64,000 bases of DNA from JACKIP01 sp963710165 (GTDB taxonomy: Bacteria > Pseudomonadota > Alphaproteobacteria > Micavibrionales > Micavibrionaceae), in NCBI GenBank assembly GCA_963710165.1, contig CAVPYZ010000005.1, positions 62,001 to 126,000 on the forward strand. Direction: 5' to 3'. The notes under the pieces were generated by a model. The model made no database searches. It saw only the letters and a list, made by a program, of their open reading frames with translations, and had not been told where the DNA came from. The first letter of the stretch is position 1; each line of letters begins with the position of its first letter. Below, piece by piece: positions 32,620 through 43,500 of this stretch. A program made the translations under genes and the position numbers.

Positions 32620-33519
32620 ATGAATATATGGCGAATACATATTAGACCATCAGGCGGTAGAGAAAATCATAAACGCGCCTTCAAATTTTGTCTTGAGAGC
32701 AATGTCATTGGTATGGGGTGGAGAGTAAATTTAGATAACAACGAAGTCATTACGAATTATAAGGAATATTGGAGCGATGGTGAAGCCATATATGGCACTC
32801 CTTCATGGAGAAGCAATGTTGGAAGATTCATTAATGATGTGAGTATTGGCGATCTAATTTGGACGAGAAATTCTCAAGGGGTCTATTATCTTGGTCGCAT
32901 AGAAGGTAACTGGGAGTATAGGGAAAGTGATGCATCTATTCATGCCGATATTTTAAACATAAGAAAAACCAATCTTTTTGAGGTTGGTCTAGAAAGTAAA
33001 GTCCCTGGAAAAGTCATATCGGCTTTTAGAGCAGGTCGGACACTTCAAAAGATTCATGGAAACACAACAGCTATTTATTCCAAATACCTTTTTAATGAAC
33101 TTAAAAAGCAACAGATTTATTCGTTAGATAAAAAGGGCTTAGATATTTTCAAACTATTATCTGCTGATGATGTCGAAAATGTAGTTTATGTTTACTTACA
33201 AACAAAAGGTTATGTTGCATATCCATCAGGTCGAAAAGCTGACACGATGTCATATGAGTTTATATTGAAAGATCGTAAGACATATAATGAAGCAGTAGTT
33301 CAAGTCAAAACAGGACATACATCAGTTGATTTATCAATGCTTCCAGACAATAGTGAGATCAAAATCTATGCCTTCGCAACCAGTGGAAGCTATCTCAACC
33401 GCGAAAGTCGAAATAATGTAACTTTATTAGGACTGGATGAAATCAAAAAATTTATGAAGGATAATCGACTTTTGTTACCAGCTTCAATTCAAAACTGGAT
33501 GGAAATAGCTGGAATGTAA
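32620..33519 (+). CDS. Two-domain protein: EVE/PUA-like reader plus Mrr-like nuclease, 299 aa
   Basis: The N-terminal 150 residues (MNIWRIHIRPSGG, then GDLIWTRNSQGVYYLGRIEG) resemble EVE/PUA-like domains that read modified bases in restriction enzymes. The C-terminal part looks like an Mrr-type restriction endonuclease fold: LLSADDVENVVYVYLQTKGY, an acidic residue in ADTMSYEF and a V-Q-V-K-T motif that would supply the catalytic Q-x-K. I therefore infer modification-dependent restriction. I start it at ATG 32620, where the domain begins; an in-frame TTG at 32578 is less likely. No methylase accompanies it directly. Confidence 0.65.
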   Translation: MNIWRIHIRPSGGRENHKRAFKFCLESNVIGMGWRVNLDNNEVITNYKEYWSDGEAIYGTPSWRSNVGRFINDVSIGDLIWTRNSQGVYYLGRIEGNWEYRESDASIHADILNIRKTNLFEVGLESKVPGKVISAFRAGRTLQKIHGNTTAIYSKYLFNELKKQQIYSLDKKGLDIFKLLSADDVENVVYVYLQTKGYVAYPSGRKADTMSYEFILKDRKTYNEAVVQVKTGHTSVDLSMLPDNSEIKIYAFATSGSYLNRESRNNVTLLGLDEIKKFMKDNRLLLPASIQNWMEIAGM

Positions 33520-33539
33520 CGCACTAACTCAACCTTTTA

Positions 33540-34082
33540 TTACTTCAATATCCTATAAACACTCGCCCGACTAATACCAACCTGTCTTGAAATCTCAGTT
33601 GCACCGATATTTTGCTTTGCCAGTTTCATGACCTCATCCGATTTCGCTCTGGCAGTGGGAGCTCTGCCTTTATATTTTCCGTCAGCTTTTGCCTTAGCAA
33701 TGCCCTCTCTTTGCCTCTCCAACATCATCTCACGCTCGAATTCACTGATAGACCCCATGACATTGAGGATAAGCTTTCCCGTTGCTGTGGACGTATCTAT
33801 GCCTAAATTCAGAATTTTAAGATCTGCTTTCTTATTTTGAATTGTTTTAACAATCTCGCCCAAGTGCGTCACAGATCTGGCAAGACGATCTAGTTTTGTC
33901 ACAACCAAACAATCACCTTCACGAATAAATTCCAAAGCACTTTCTAATTCTGCTCTTTTTGCGACGGATGATACTTGTTCTTGAAAAATCTTCTCACATC
34001 CTTCTGATGTCAGATCACGTAATTGTGCTGTAAATCCTGCTTCTTGTTCAAGAGTTGAGGTTCTGGCATATCCAACTTTCAT
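33540..34082 (-). CDS. Serine recombinase, resolvase/invertase family, 180 aa
   Basis: The catalytic Ser is in VGYARTSTLEQEAGF, followed by VTKLDRLARS and SISEFEREMMLERQREGIAKA. The end carries a Hin/Tn3-type helix-turn-helix (GATEISRQVGISRASVYRIL). The length is that of Tn3-type resolvases. Its start is 29 bases from an inverted-repeat cluster that looks like a res site. No Tn3 transposase is in the window, so it may be a transposon remnant or serve island multimer resolution. Confidence 0.92.
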   Translation of the reverse strand: MKVGYARTSTLEQEAGFTAQLRDLTSEGCEKIFQEQVSSVAKRAELESALEFIREGDCLVVTKLDRLARSVTHLGEIVKTIQNKKADLKILNLGIDTSTATGKLILNVMGSISEFEREMMLERQREGIAKAKADGKYKGRAPTARAKSDEVMKLAKQNIGATEISRQVGISRASVYRILK

Positions 34083-34111
34083 AATAACTCCTTATGTTAC
34101 AAATAAATGTA

Positions 34112-34172
34112 TCATAAGAGTCTATAATATAGCGAGTCATATTATATCAAAAGTTTAAAATAACTCTTATGA
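34112..34172. promoter_or_regulatory. Candidate res site upstream of the resolvase gene
   Basis: Nested inverted repeats: TCATAAGAGT (34112-34121) with ACTCTTATGA (34163-34172), and inside them TATAATAT (34123-34130) with ATATTATA (34139-34146) around an eight-base centre. Dyads of about 24-28 bases ahead of a resolvase gene are typical of res subsites, which also serve as its operator. Confidence 0.6.
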
Positions 34173-34280
34173 GACAGTCTATTTGATAGTCAGATATGTT
34201 TCATTAGACCGAGGGGTAGAGAGACATCATACTTCAAAACTTTGCATTGGTATGTGTATCTCCAAAAGATAACCTAGATG

Positions 34281-37256
34281 TTAAGCTATTTGATCAATTA
34301 ATGCTTCATAGTCACTGGCAACCAGATATTGTGTCTCATCTCCAAGGGCTTTAAAATGTTTACGACCACACTTTATTTTGTCTTGTTCACTGCCTTTGAG
34401 AAGATCCTCAATGACTGTGCCCGTATTTGTATTTTTTGTTTCCACAACAAAATACAAACGCTGAGCCCCATCCATTTCCATTAAAACAGCCCAGTCAGGG
34501 TTGTAAGAGCCCAGTGGTGTATCTATTTTGAACCATGAGGGAAGTTTCGCATAAACTTTGACCTCATCATTAATTTCAAAAGATTCTGCCATTTTTGATT
34601 CCGTATCTGAATCGTAAACAACGTGATCATAGATAGAGCGCTCTGCTTCCATCATATTTTTGTTGAGGTATCCTATAAGCTCTTCATTTTCAAAAAGTTC
34701 TTGCGCATAGAAGTAATCATCGCCGATTTTTTGATACTTAATACCGTCAATGACAAATCGGCACATTTCACGTTTAATAATACCTTTTACTTCATCAATA
34801 AACTTTTGAGGGTTATTTTTAAAGTCCTCAAGACGTTCGCTTTTAATTAAAATATCTAAAATAGATTTCCGTTTAAGATTAGTTTCGTTTTGCAGAAAGC
34901 TTAAGATGTCAGGGATTTGATAGTCTCTAACGTCATATAAATGCGTACTTTCTTTGCGGTCTGTAATATCAACGCCGCCACGCGTTATTTCTGTTATGGC
35001 TCTGCCATAGGTGAACTTAGTTTTACCAACAACAAGCGTGTTCTTGATTTTCTCAGCACATTTTTTAACCAGCTCTTCTGGGTTAAAATCGACATTATAA
35101 GTGGTTTTGTATTTAACCTTATCCCACAGCTCTTTGAATTCAGGGCTTTCGAATACAGCCTTGTTCAAACGCACAGTGCGCTTGTCGTCCCTGTTCTTTA
35201 CATTGAGCCCGCCAGCCACTCTTTTTAAAGAGCCTAGGATTAGCTCCGCGTATTCCGCATGTTCCTCTGGTAACTCAACAGCATCATTTTTTAAAGCCGT
35301 CCTTAAGTCATCTGTCACTTTATCGCGCTGGTCGATGTATTTCTTTGTCAAAAGATGCTGGTGAATTTCCTCTGATTTATCTGCGCCAAGGAACATATCT
35401 TTCCCATCAGCGTCTTGAATAACAATATTGGCAAATAAATGATCATTTACGACCCCAAAGCGAATGCCTTCTTCGTTTTCAATTTCTTTTTGTAGTCCTT
35501 CAACAAAGTCCTCATATGATTCATTTGCCATGACGGTTAGAGTGTTGACCTCAAAGCCATGCACACGTTCCCCGTCTTGGTTGACGGATATACGAAGCCC
35601 ACGTCCAATTTCTTGACGTTTTTTGATCGTAGATTTTGTTTCATTCAGGGTGCAAATTTGGAAGACATTTGGGTTATCCCAGCCTTCTTTTAAAGCGGAA
35701 TGCGAGAATATAAACTTAAGCTTTGAATCAAAGCTTAAAAGTTTTTCTTTATCCTTCATGATTAAAGTATAAGTGTCCTCATCTGCCGCAGTCGTTCCTG
35801 AAGTGTCTTTTAGAGAACCTTTTTTATCAGCGGAGAAATATCCATTATGAACCAGCTCAGGCAGGCTATCCGTATCCATATCGGAAAAGAGGCTATTATA
35901 TTTAGGCTTCTTAATTGCCTTGCTGTATTCCTCTTCAAACATGCGGGCATATTTACCCTTTTGATCGGGCGCATCGTAATCACGATAATTCGAGACTTTA
36001 TCGATGAAAAACAGGCTCAAAACCTTAATGCCCATAGGCGTGAGCCTTAGCTCTTTATCCAAATGCTCTTCAATAGTTTTGCGGATTTGCAGGCGTTTAT
36101 ACTCATCCTCATTCACTTCACCAATGGCATGGTGCAGGCGAATAATGTCTTCTTTGCTGGTAAAATCGATATATTCATTGCCTTCTTCGCAATAAATATC
36201 ATTTACAACATAGCCGTCATAAATACTGCGCTTTGTCAGCTCCATCAAATCTTGTCCTGATTTGACCCATGCGGTTTTCTTTTTTGTGTTTCCGGCTTGC
36301 TGAACGTCAACCTCAATTTTGGCGCGGTGACCATTCTTGTTATCGACTGCGAGCAACTTGATATAGGCCTTATTATGACCGTCTTTAACGTCAAGAGAGG
36401 CGACCTCAATCTGTTTAACCAGCTTTTGCTCATAGGCATCAATAGAGTCCAGCTTGTATAGCATATGGTGCTTATAAACATGGGTGGCGGAATAACGGAA
36501 GGTGCATAAAGGATTGAGCGATTTAATCGCATCTGATGCTTTTGCGGTCGTATCAACGCTCTGCGGTTCATCAATAATCACGACGGGATTGGTCTCTTGA
36601 ATAAAATCAATTGGTACACCTTGCATTTTGTCATTCCAACGGTGGATGATGTTTGCACTGGTTTCTTTTGTTTTATCGGTAAAGCTCCTGCGGAAGGCAT
36701 CGATGTTGATGACCATGATTTGGATATAATCATTGGTGGCAAAAGACCGAACCTTCGAAAGATCTTTTGAATCATAAGTGAAATAATCAAAGGGCGTGTT
36801 GTCGTATAGCTCCTTAAAATGATCCTCTGTCATTTGCAGGGATTTCAGAACGCCTTCTTTAATCGCGATGCTTGGCACAACAATGATGAATTTGGTAAAG
36901 CCATAAAGCTGGTTCATCTCAAAAACAGAGCGCAGGTAAACATAGGTCTTACCCGTACCGGTTTCCATCTCCACAGTAAAATCGAGGTCTTTCATCTCGC
37001 ATTTAGATTGCTTGAGACCATTTTTTAACTGTATCTGGCGTACATTGGTCAATACTTCTTCTGGCAATAGCTTCAGGCGGTTGGCATAGCCACGATCCGT
37101 TTGATTGGAATACATGTCTGGCGTTGATTTATCGCTATGCTGGATTGTCGGCATAGAGAATGTGGTCTTGTTTAATTCTTGCCCTTCAAAAACGCTATAC
37201 ACAGATTCTAGCGCAAGGCGCTGGTGGTTCTGGTTTGGATCGAATTTAATTTTCAT
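34281..37256 (-). CDS. Type III-like restriction endonuclease subunit Res, 991 aa
   Basis: An SF2 helicase fused to a nuclease. Walker A is EMETGTGKTYVYLRSV, the DEAD-box equivalent VVIIDEPQSVD (typical of Res), then TFRYSATH and the arginine-finger motif RQEIGRGLRIS. The C-terminal endonuclease shows PDWAVLMEMDG then VVETKN, a PD-(D/E)xK arrangement. No frameshift. It is the last gene of the five-gene operon and overlaps the membrane HEPN-like gene by 11 bases. It should cut DNA together with the Mod subunit. Confidence 0.92.
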   Translation of the reverse strand: MKIKFDPNQNHQRLALESVYSVFEGQELNKTTFSMPTIQHSDKSTPDMYSNQTDRGYANRLKLLPEEVLTNVRQIQLKNGLKQSKCEMKDLDFTVEMETGTGKTYVYLRSVFEMNQLYGFTKFIIVVPSIAIKEGVLKSLQMTEDHFKELYDNTPFDYFTYDSKDLSKVRSFATNDYIQIMVINIDAFRRSFTDKTKETSANIIHRWNDKMQGVPIDFIQETNPVVIIDEPQSVDTTAKASDAIKSLNPLCTFRYSATHVYKHHMLYKLDSIDAYEQKLVKQIEVASLDVKDGHNKAYIKLLAVDNKNGHRAKIEVDVQQAGNTKKKTAWVKSGQDLMELTKRSIYDGYVVNDIYCEEGNEYIDFTSKEDIIRLHHAIGEVNEDEYKRLQIRKTIEEHLDKELRLTPMGIKVLSLFFIDKVSNYRDYDAPDQKGKYARMFEEEYSKAIKKPKYNSLFSDMDTDSLPELVHNGYFSADKKGSLKDTSGTTAADEDTYTLIMKDKEKLLSFDSKLKFIFSHSALKEGWDNPNVFQICTLNETKSTIKKRQEIGRGLRISVNQDGERVHGFEVNTLTVMANESYEDFVEGLQKEIENEEGIRFGVVNDHLFANIVIQDADGKDMFLGADKSEEIHQHLLTKKYIDQRDKVTDDLRTALKNDAVELPEEHAEYAELILGSLKRVAGGLNVKNRDDKRTVRLNKAVFESPEFKELWDKVKYKTTYNVDFNPEELVKKCAEKIKNTLVVGKTKFTYGRAITEITRGGVDITDRKESTHLYDVRDYQIPDILSFLQNETNLKRKSILDILIKSERLEDFKNNPQKFIDEVKGIIKREMCRFVIDGIKYQKIGDDYFYAQELFENEELIGYLNKNMMEAERSIYDHVVYDSDTESKMAESFEINDEVKVYAKLPSWFKIDTPLGSYNPDWAVLMEMDGAQRLYFVVETKNTNTGTVIEDLLKGSEQDKIKCGRKHFKALGDETQYLVASDYEALIDQIA

Positions 37257-37890
37257 TTATTTTCACCTTTTTTAAACCCTCATCAATCATATCTTTAAGC
37301 AATAAAACAGCTTGCAGGTATGTTTTAGCCTCATCAAAATTTTCAAATACTTTTTGTCCATGCGCGACTCTGTTCCGAATTTCTTTTATGTCGAAGTATA
37401 TGCCGAGAGAGGATGAATTAAGGTGCTTATTTTGTATTAATTCTTTTATAATCTTATCGGTACGTGTCAACAGACCGCCCATATTATTCATCTTGAAAGC
37501 TGTTTGATAAAGTTCCATCAGATCGCGTTCAAAATTTATAAATTGAGTTAAAAAGACCATATCAGGGTTTTTGTCTATCGCTATTTTATAAGGCTGTATT
37601 TCAGTCTCTAGTTTTTTAGTATTATCTTTTATTTCTTTTTTCGTCTCTTCCGATAATTCAAACTCGACACCTGCTATTGTCTTTATTTGCGGTATCTTTT
37701 TTATAAACCCTTTTAGTAAAGCTCTTATTTCTTTGCCAAAATAAAAAATTATAATTAAGGCAATAACTTGCCAAAAGAACGTGTTTATATTTATCTTCTC
37801 AAACCAATCAATATAAGCGTTAACATTGAAGTTAGATGCAGTATCGATAACACTATTAGGAGCGGGTATGTTTTTTGTTGCGTCTGTCAT
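37246..37890 (-). CDS. Membrane-anchored HEPN-like protein between Mod and Res, 214 aa
   Basis: One transmembrane helix at about residues 38-58 (FFWQVIALIIIFYFGKEI), a charged linker with a coiled-coil-like EETKKEIKDNTKKLETEI, and a C-terminal helical domain ending in YFDIKEIRNRVAHGQ. The RNRVAH hexad fits the R-x4-H motif of HEPN domains, many of which are RNases in defence systems. It begins two bases after mod and overlaps res by 11 bases, so it is a true operon member. A membrane HEPN protein is not a usual part of type III restriction; I infer an effector or regulator. The assignment is by motif only. Confidence 0.65.
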   Translation of the reverse strand: MTDATKNIPAPNSVIDTASNFNVNAYIDWFEKININTFFWQVIALIIIFYFGKEIRALLKGFIKKIPQIKTIAGVEFELSEETKKEIKDNTKKLETEIQPYKIAIDKNPDMVFLTQFINFERDLMELYQTAFKMNNMGGLLTRTDKIIKELIQNKHLNSSSLGIYFDIKEIRNRVAHGQKVFENFDEAKTYLQAVLLLKDMIDEGLKKVKINEN

Positions 37891-37892
37891 AT

Positions 37893-39755
37893 TTATAAAC
37901 TCTTAATATCATCAATGCCAAAACGCTTGAGCGTTTGTAAGGCATTGGTTTTGACTACATCGTCCTTAAAGCCATCATCTTTAAACACAACGCGCATGCC
38001 ATCTTCGGGGGCGAGTTCGTCTTTCAGAGCGCCAATGCCATTGACCAGATCCATGGTGATGGCATCATCCAAACATACAACCAGATAGCCACGTCCGAGG
38101 ACAAACAGATTTTTACCTGCAACGGTTTTTTCTTCAATTTTAATGGACAGGTCTAAGCCTAGCTTGAGGCATAGCTCATATAAAACGTCTTCATCTGTGC
38201 GATCTTTGACCAGATAATCAACCGCATCCATCAGGTCGCTTTCTAGTGTATCAAAATCCGCATCCCATCGTTTGATATTGGAGCTGTCGAGCTTAAAAAC
38301 TTTAAAGCCAAGATCGCCATTATAGTCAGGGTTTTCTTCTTTGATTTTTTTGCCTGCGCGGCGAATACGTTCTTTGGATATATCGGCAATATTTTTGTAG
38401 CCCGCTTTAAAAGCATCTGATTTTTCATCTGTTTCTTCAGGTAATTGGACAGAAATACATTTACGTTGACCGTCATCTTCTGCATTTAACTTCATCACAG
38501 AATGTGCAGTCGTTCCAGATCCTGCGAAAAAATCTAAAATTACATCGTGATTGTCAGTGCACAAATCTAGGCACCTATTTATTAGGTTAACTGGCTTAGG
38601 GTATGAAAAATATGAAGCTCCGTCAAAAAGATTTTTTACTTCTTTTGTGGCATCTTGACTATGACCAACTTCTTTATACTTCCATATAGTCATAGGCGTT
38701 ACTCCATTTTTTACCTCTGAAAGAAACCTTTTATATGAAGGAACATTTTTACGCATCAAGGCCAAACCACACCGCTATTATCTTCTATTAACTCCCTCAG
38801 TTTGTCTTCAGAGAATACCCAGCTACGGCCTTCGGGTGGTAACACCTTGCCTACCAGACGGATTAATAATTTCATATATATTTTTAGGGTTGGCGGGTCC
38901 TACAGAGAAGTTATCTGACTTCCATACGCCTCTAGGATCATTATCTGGATTTTTGTATTTTGCATCAGCCTCTTTAGATCTGGTCAAATAAAATTTTTCT
39001 AATTTTGAAATATTCTTAGAATAACAAAGAATATAATCATGGTTTTCAGAAAATTGGTGCTTTAAATTTATGGGAGCATATGCTCGTTCCCAAATTATAT
39101 TACCTACAAAATTTTCTTCTCCAAAAATTTCATTGCATAGTTTCTTTAAATTTTCTTGCTCGTTATCATCAATAGAAATAAAAATAACGCCATCATCGCG
39201 CATTAAATTTCTAGCCAGTATCAAGCGCGGATACATCATATTGAGCCAGTTGGTGTGATAGCGTCCAGCCGCACTGGAATTCGTTCCCATTTTCTTGCCT
39301 TCGCCGTCAACTTGCCCTGTCATTTCAAGGTAATTTTTTACACCATCCTTAAAATCATCTTCGTAAACAAAGTCATTCCCCGTGTTATAGGGCGGGTCGA
39401 TATAGATCATTTTGACTTGGCGGTGATATGATTTTTGCAGGAGTTTGAGGACTTCCAAATTGTCGCCCTCAATAAACAAATTTTCTGTGGTGTCCCAATC
39501 AACACTTTCATCCTTCGCGGGGCGCAATGTGCCTGTGCTGGGTGTTTGTGCCAAACGACCGGCCTTACGCTTGCCGTGCCATGTAAAGTTATAATGGTCT
39601 TCATCGTGGGCCACATAATTTCCGAGTAGCTCTTCCAGCTTATTAAACTGAACTTTCCCTTCGGAAAACACGCTGGGGAACAATTCTTTTAACTGCTCAA
39701 TATTCTGCTCCACAATATCAATTGTCTTCCCGTCCAGTTTTTCTATTTCAGCCAT
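37893..39755 (-). CDS. Type III-like DNA methyltransferase Mod (frameshifted in this sequence)
   Basis: An adenine-N6 methyltransferase of the beta class: catalytic MIYIDPPYNTGNDFVYED comes before the SAM-binding LDFFAGSGTTAHSV. ATG 39755 follows AAAGGAG. The frame breaks in 38766-38850. There I see an extra C in the GGTAGGCAAGG segment, two missing bases in the GGTGTGG segment and an extra T in GATGCGTAAAAA. Correcting these gives the family sequence GRKVLPPEGRSW, then EDNSGVWFGLDAKNVPSY, and a 620-residue protein, normal for Mod. The net change is zero, so both halves lie in the same frame. Confidence 0.85.
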
Positions 39756-39769
39756 TTTCACTTTCTCCT

Positions 39770-40523
39770 TTATAATTTTTGTTCCAGTTGCGTGATCGCG
39801 TCTTGGCACTCTTTAACCGCAACGTTCAATTTTAACTTTGTGTTGAATTGCGTTTCTTTTTTTAATGAGGCGCGCAATTCTGCCATTTCGTTTTCAAGCT
39901 CATCGATACGCTTCAGGCTTTTCAGCCGCGCATCGGTATCTGTCTTTGTTGTGACTGCATACGCTCCACTTCTTTGCGCAGAATTTAATGCAATCACACG
40001 AGACTTCACATCTGAGTAGAATGCGTAGAAGTTCAGGAAGAGACAAGTCTTAATAGCAATATCGGTCATAAACTGACGCTCACTATGCGAAGGAGCACTG
40101 GGATTAAGCCAAGGTGTCATCCAGCCGTCCTCAACCACCCATTTGGCTTTATCGGCCTGTGAGAGGCGTTTATCGGCAACGCTCAGGGCAACAATGTCAC
40201 CATGCGTAAAGACCAAGATTAAAGGGTATGGAATGGCCTTGTTCACGAAGGACGCTATCCGTTTGGCGCGGGTGGCGCTGGATAGGTCAATCTGCAAGAT
40301 TGCCACCTCATCATATTCGCGGACTTGGTCTTTGGACGGCTCGATATTGATGGTGCTGGGCTTTAGCGTATAGAGCCAACGGATTTTGTCGATATCGTCT
40401 TTCAGCGCTTTTTTGTCGGTAATGTCCAGCATACCGCTTTCTAAAAATAATTTTTTGAAAAGCGTTTTGTTCAAGAAACACTTGGGGTGGTATGCCGAGG
40501 CTGTCGAGGAAATCTTGGATCAT
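39770..40523 (-). CDS. DUF4391-domain protein (frameshifted near its start)
   Basis: The C-terminal 220 residues match DUF4391, a family known from restriction-like loci beside Mod and a SNF2 helicase; its function is unknown. The natural start is ATG 40523, which overlaps the helicase stop as ATGA and reads MIQDFLDSLGIPPQ. The frame then breaks near 40480, and dropping one base gives QCFLNKTLFKKLFLESGML, continuing into the long frame for 250 residues. The end is a coiled coil (RIDELENEMAELRASLKKET). The alternative, a TTG start at 40474, would lose the coupling. Confidence 0.75.
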
Positions 40524-43500
40524 GCTTCGACCTCCTTAATAATCAGATATGAGATCACTTCAAAATCTTCAATGCCAGAGAAGTGATCTTGCGTTAGGAC
40601 TGTACCGCCACGCGCAAAGAGGCTTTCAACGCCTTTTTCTTCGGTTTTACCGACGATGGATTGCATGGCGCATTCCAGCATGTATTGGTATGCGCCCATA
40701 TCTTTGCCGTTTTTGGTTTGCGCGTTTAGGGCTTCAATAGATTTGCTATCCAGCTCTTTATTCATGGCGCAAAGTTTCTTAAATATATCGAGACTCTTTT
40801 TGCCCTGCGGATGATTGAAAACGATATCGCCATTTTCTGCAACGTAGACAATGTAATAAGGGGCTAAGGCGTAATTGGCATCAAACTCAACTTTGCCATG
40901 GATATCCTTCAAACAGAATATCGCACCGGCGACAAATTCTCCATTCGGGTTTTGAATAGCCGCATAAAACCCAGACGGTGATTTTTCCAATTCAGGCAGG
41001 TTGTCTTTCATATAACCCGATAAGTCCATGCGGAAATCATTAAGCGTCATATCCGTAATGGAAACACTACCGTCCATGTCTTCTAAGTCAATCACCGAAG
41101 TTTGGAGCTGTTTCATTTGCTTTCTACGGTAGTCAAGGTCATTCATTTGCTTGTCTTTATCGTACTCAATGACGTTTTCTTCGCCCGTTGCAGAGATATC
41201 AAGCAATACCATTCGCCCACTGACGCGAGCCTCAAGGTTGATATATTCATCCAGTTCCATATTAGGCCAAAAGTTTACCAGTTGAATGGCTGTGTTGCAT
41301 GAGCCTAAACGATCTATACGACCAAAGCGCTGGATGATGCGGACAGGATTCCAATGAATATCGTAATTCACCAACATATCGCAATCCTGCAGGTTTTGCC
41401 CTTCGGAAATACAGTCGGTGGCGATGAGTATATCAATCTCCGTGGTTGCCTCAGGATCAACCTTATCTCTTTCCTTTGAGATGGGAGAGAAGTTTGTCAA
41501 AAGGTTGTTTAAATCTTTGTTGAGCCCTTTAATCGTGCATCTTTTATTACTGCCTGTAATCAGGGCGGAGTGAAGACCAAGCTCTTTCGATACCCAGCCC
41601 GATATATGGTCATAAAGATATTCTGCCGTATCGGAAAACGCAGTAAAAATAACGATTTTTTTATTGTCAGGGTTAAAAGGATTATTGACCTTTTCTTTTA
41701 TGAGGCCTTGTAATTTAAGAAGTTTTGCATCCCTTACAGGCTTAACTTTAACAGCATCAGCCAGCAAATCCTTGAGTAAGGCAAGGTCTTCTTCTAAGTC
41801 TTGTTTCCAACGCACCAGATCCATATCCTGTACCAGCACTTTTACTTTATTCCCTATCAAATAATCTTCTAGCTCTGGGTCGTCAGTTTCAATGTCCTCT
41901 ATGCTTAATTCAGCAATTTCATTATTTTCATGGGCATCAATTTGATCCAACAACCCATTTATTTTGCTATGTATTTTATCGACCGTAAGCGCAAAAGAGT
42001 TGATAGAGCTCTCCATGCGCTTGAGAAGATTAATGCGCATTAAATGGATGATGTTTGTTTCACGGTCAATCTGACGGAATACAGATTTACCGCCGTGCAC
42101 TTCTTGGTCATATTTACGGCTGTACTCATCTTTTTTGTCCATACGCACATATGCCAGAGGTGAGTATGCCGCCAATTTAAAGCGCTTAATTGCCATATTG
42201 ACGTCTTTTAGTGGGGGAAATTGAGCACTGGTGTCAATATCAGATTTTATGTTTATCGGCCTTAAGCGCTCTGGGAATTTACCAATCTCAGTGATGTTAT
42301 AGTATTTTTCAATGTGCTTGCGAGAGCGGGCAATAGTCATGAGATCAAGAAGCTTAAAATAATCAAAATTAAGATTTTCCAGCAAGGCTTCAGATTTTCT
42401 CTCGTCGTTTGGAAGATTCAGCCATTTATTGAAATTTTTTTGTGCTTTTTTTAACGTTTGTTCAATGCTGTTAATACCAAAATCAGATAAAGCTGTGTCA
42501 CGCCCCTCCGTGATGAAGGCCACCTGATTTTTAAGGTCGTTCATACGGCTATTGACTGGGGTGGCAGATAACATAAGCACTTTGGTCTTAACGCCCGACT
42601 TGATTATTTGATCCATCAAACGCTGGTATCGTGTCGCCCCATCAGCCTTTGTGCCAGTGTTCCTAAAGTTGTGCGATTCATCAATAACGAGTAAATCATA
42701 ATTTCCCCAGTTAATCGTTTCTAGGTTGATTTCGCCTGATTTTCCTTTGTCACGACTTAAGTCTGTATGGTTGAGAACGTCGTAATTAAAGCGGTCTGTT
42801 GCCAAAAGGTTGCGCTTGTCATTAATGGTGTAAACAGTCCAGTTTTCACGAAGCTTTTTAGGGGCAAGCACTAACACACGGTCGTTTCGTAATTCATAGT
42901 ATTTTATAACGGCGAGCGCTTCAAAGGTCTTACCTAAGCCAACACTATCCGCAATTATACAGCCGTTATACTTCTCTAGTTTATCAATAGCGCCCATTAC
43001 GCCGTCGCGTTGGAATTTATATAGCTTATTCCAGACGACTGTATCTTTAAAGCCTGTTTTGGATCGGATAATGCTCTCTTCATCGATATCCTCAAGATAA
43101 TCTTTAAAGATATTATAGAGGGTAATGAAATAGACTAAATTCGCTGGTTTTTCTGATGCAATGTACTCCAAATGCATAAGCAATTCATTTTTGATGTCTT
43201 GTGAAGCCTTGCCATCATTCCAAATTGTATTGAACCATTGCAGGAGTTGTTTTGTTGTCTCTGCATCCGAAATGCCCATATTTGTTTCAAAGCTGTCGGA
43301 CTTTACTTCACCAAGTCCTGTGGCTGTAAAGTGAGATGCGCCATGAACAACAAAAGAATCGGCGTCGTTGCTGATATGAAACATGTTTTGAGGCGGGAAT
43401 GCCATTTGCCCCGTCATCGCCTTGGCTTTGGTATTCTTTTGAACCCAAGTCACACATTCTTTGGCAATACGGCTTTGATCTAGTTTGTTTCTAAGGCGGG

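Noticed and set aside
37893..38765. Separate 290-residue methyltransferase gene starting at TTG 38765
   Set aside because: It begins mid-domain, lacks the DPPY motif and continues the Mod family sequence; it is the 3' part of the frameshifted mod gene.
40311..40523. Independent 70-residue gene
   Set aside because: Only its first ~20 residues look native, and they continue naturally into the DUF4391 frame after a one-base correction.
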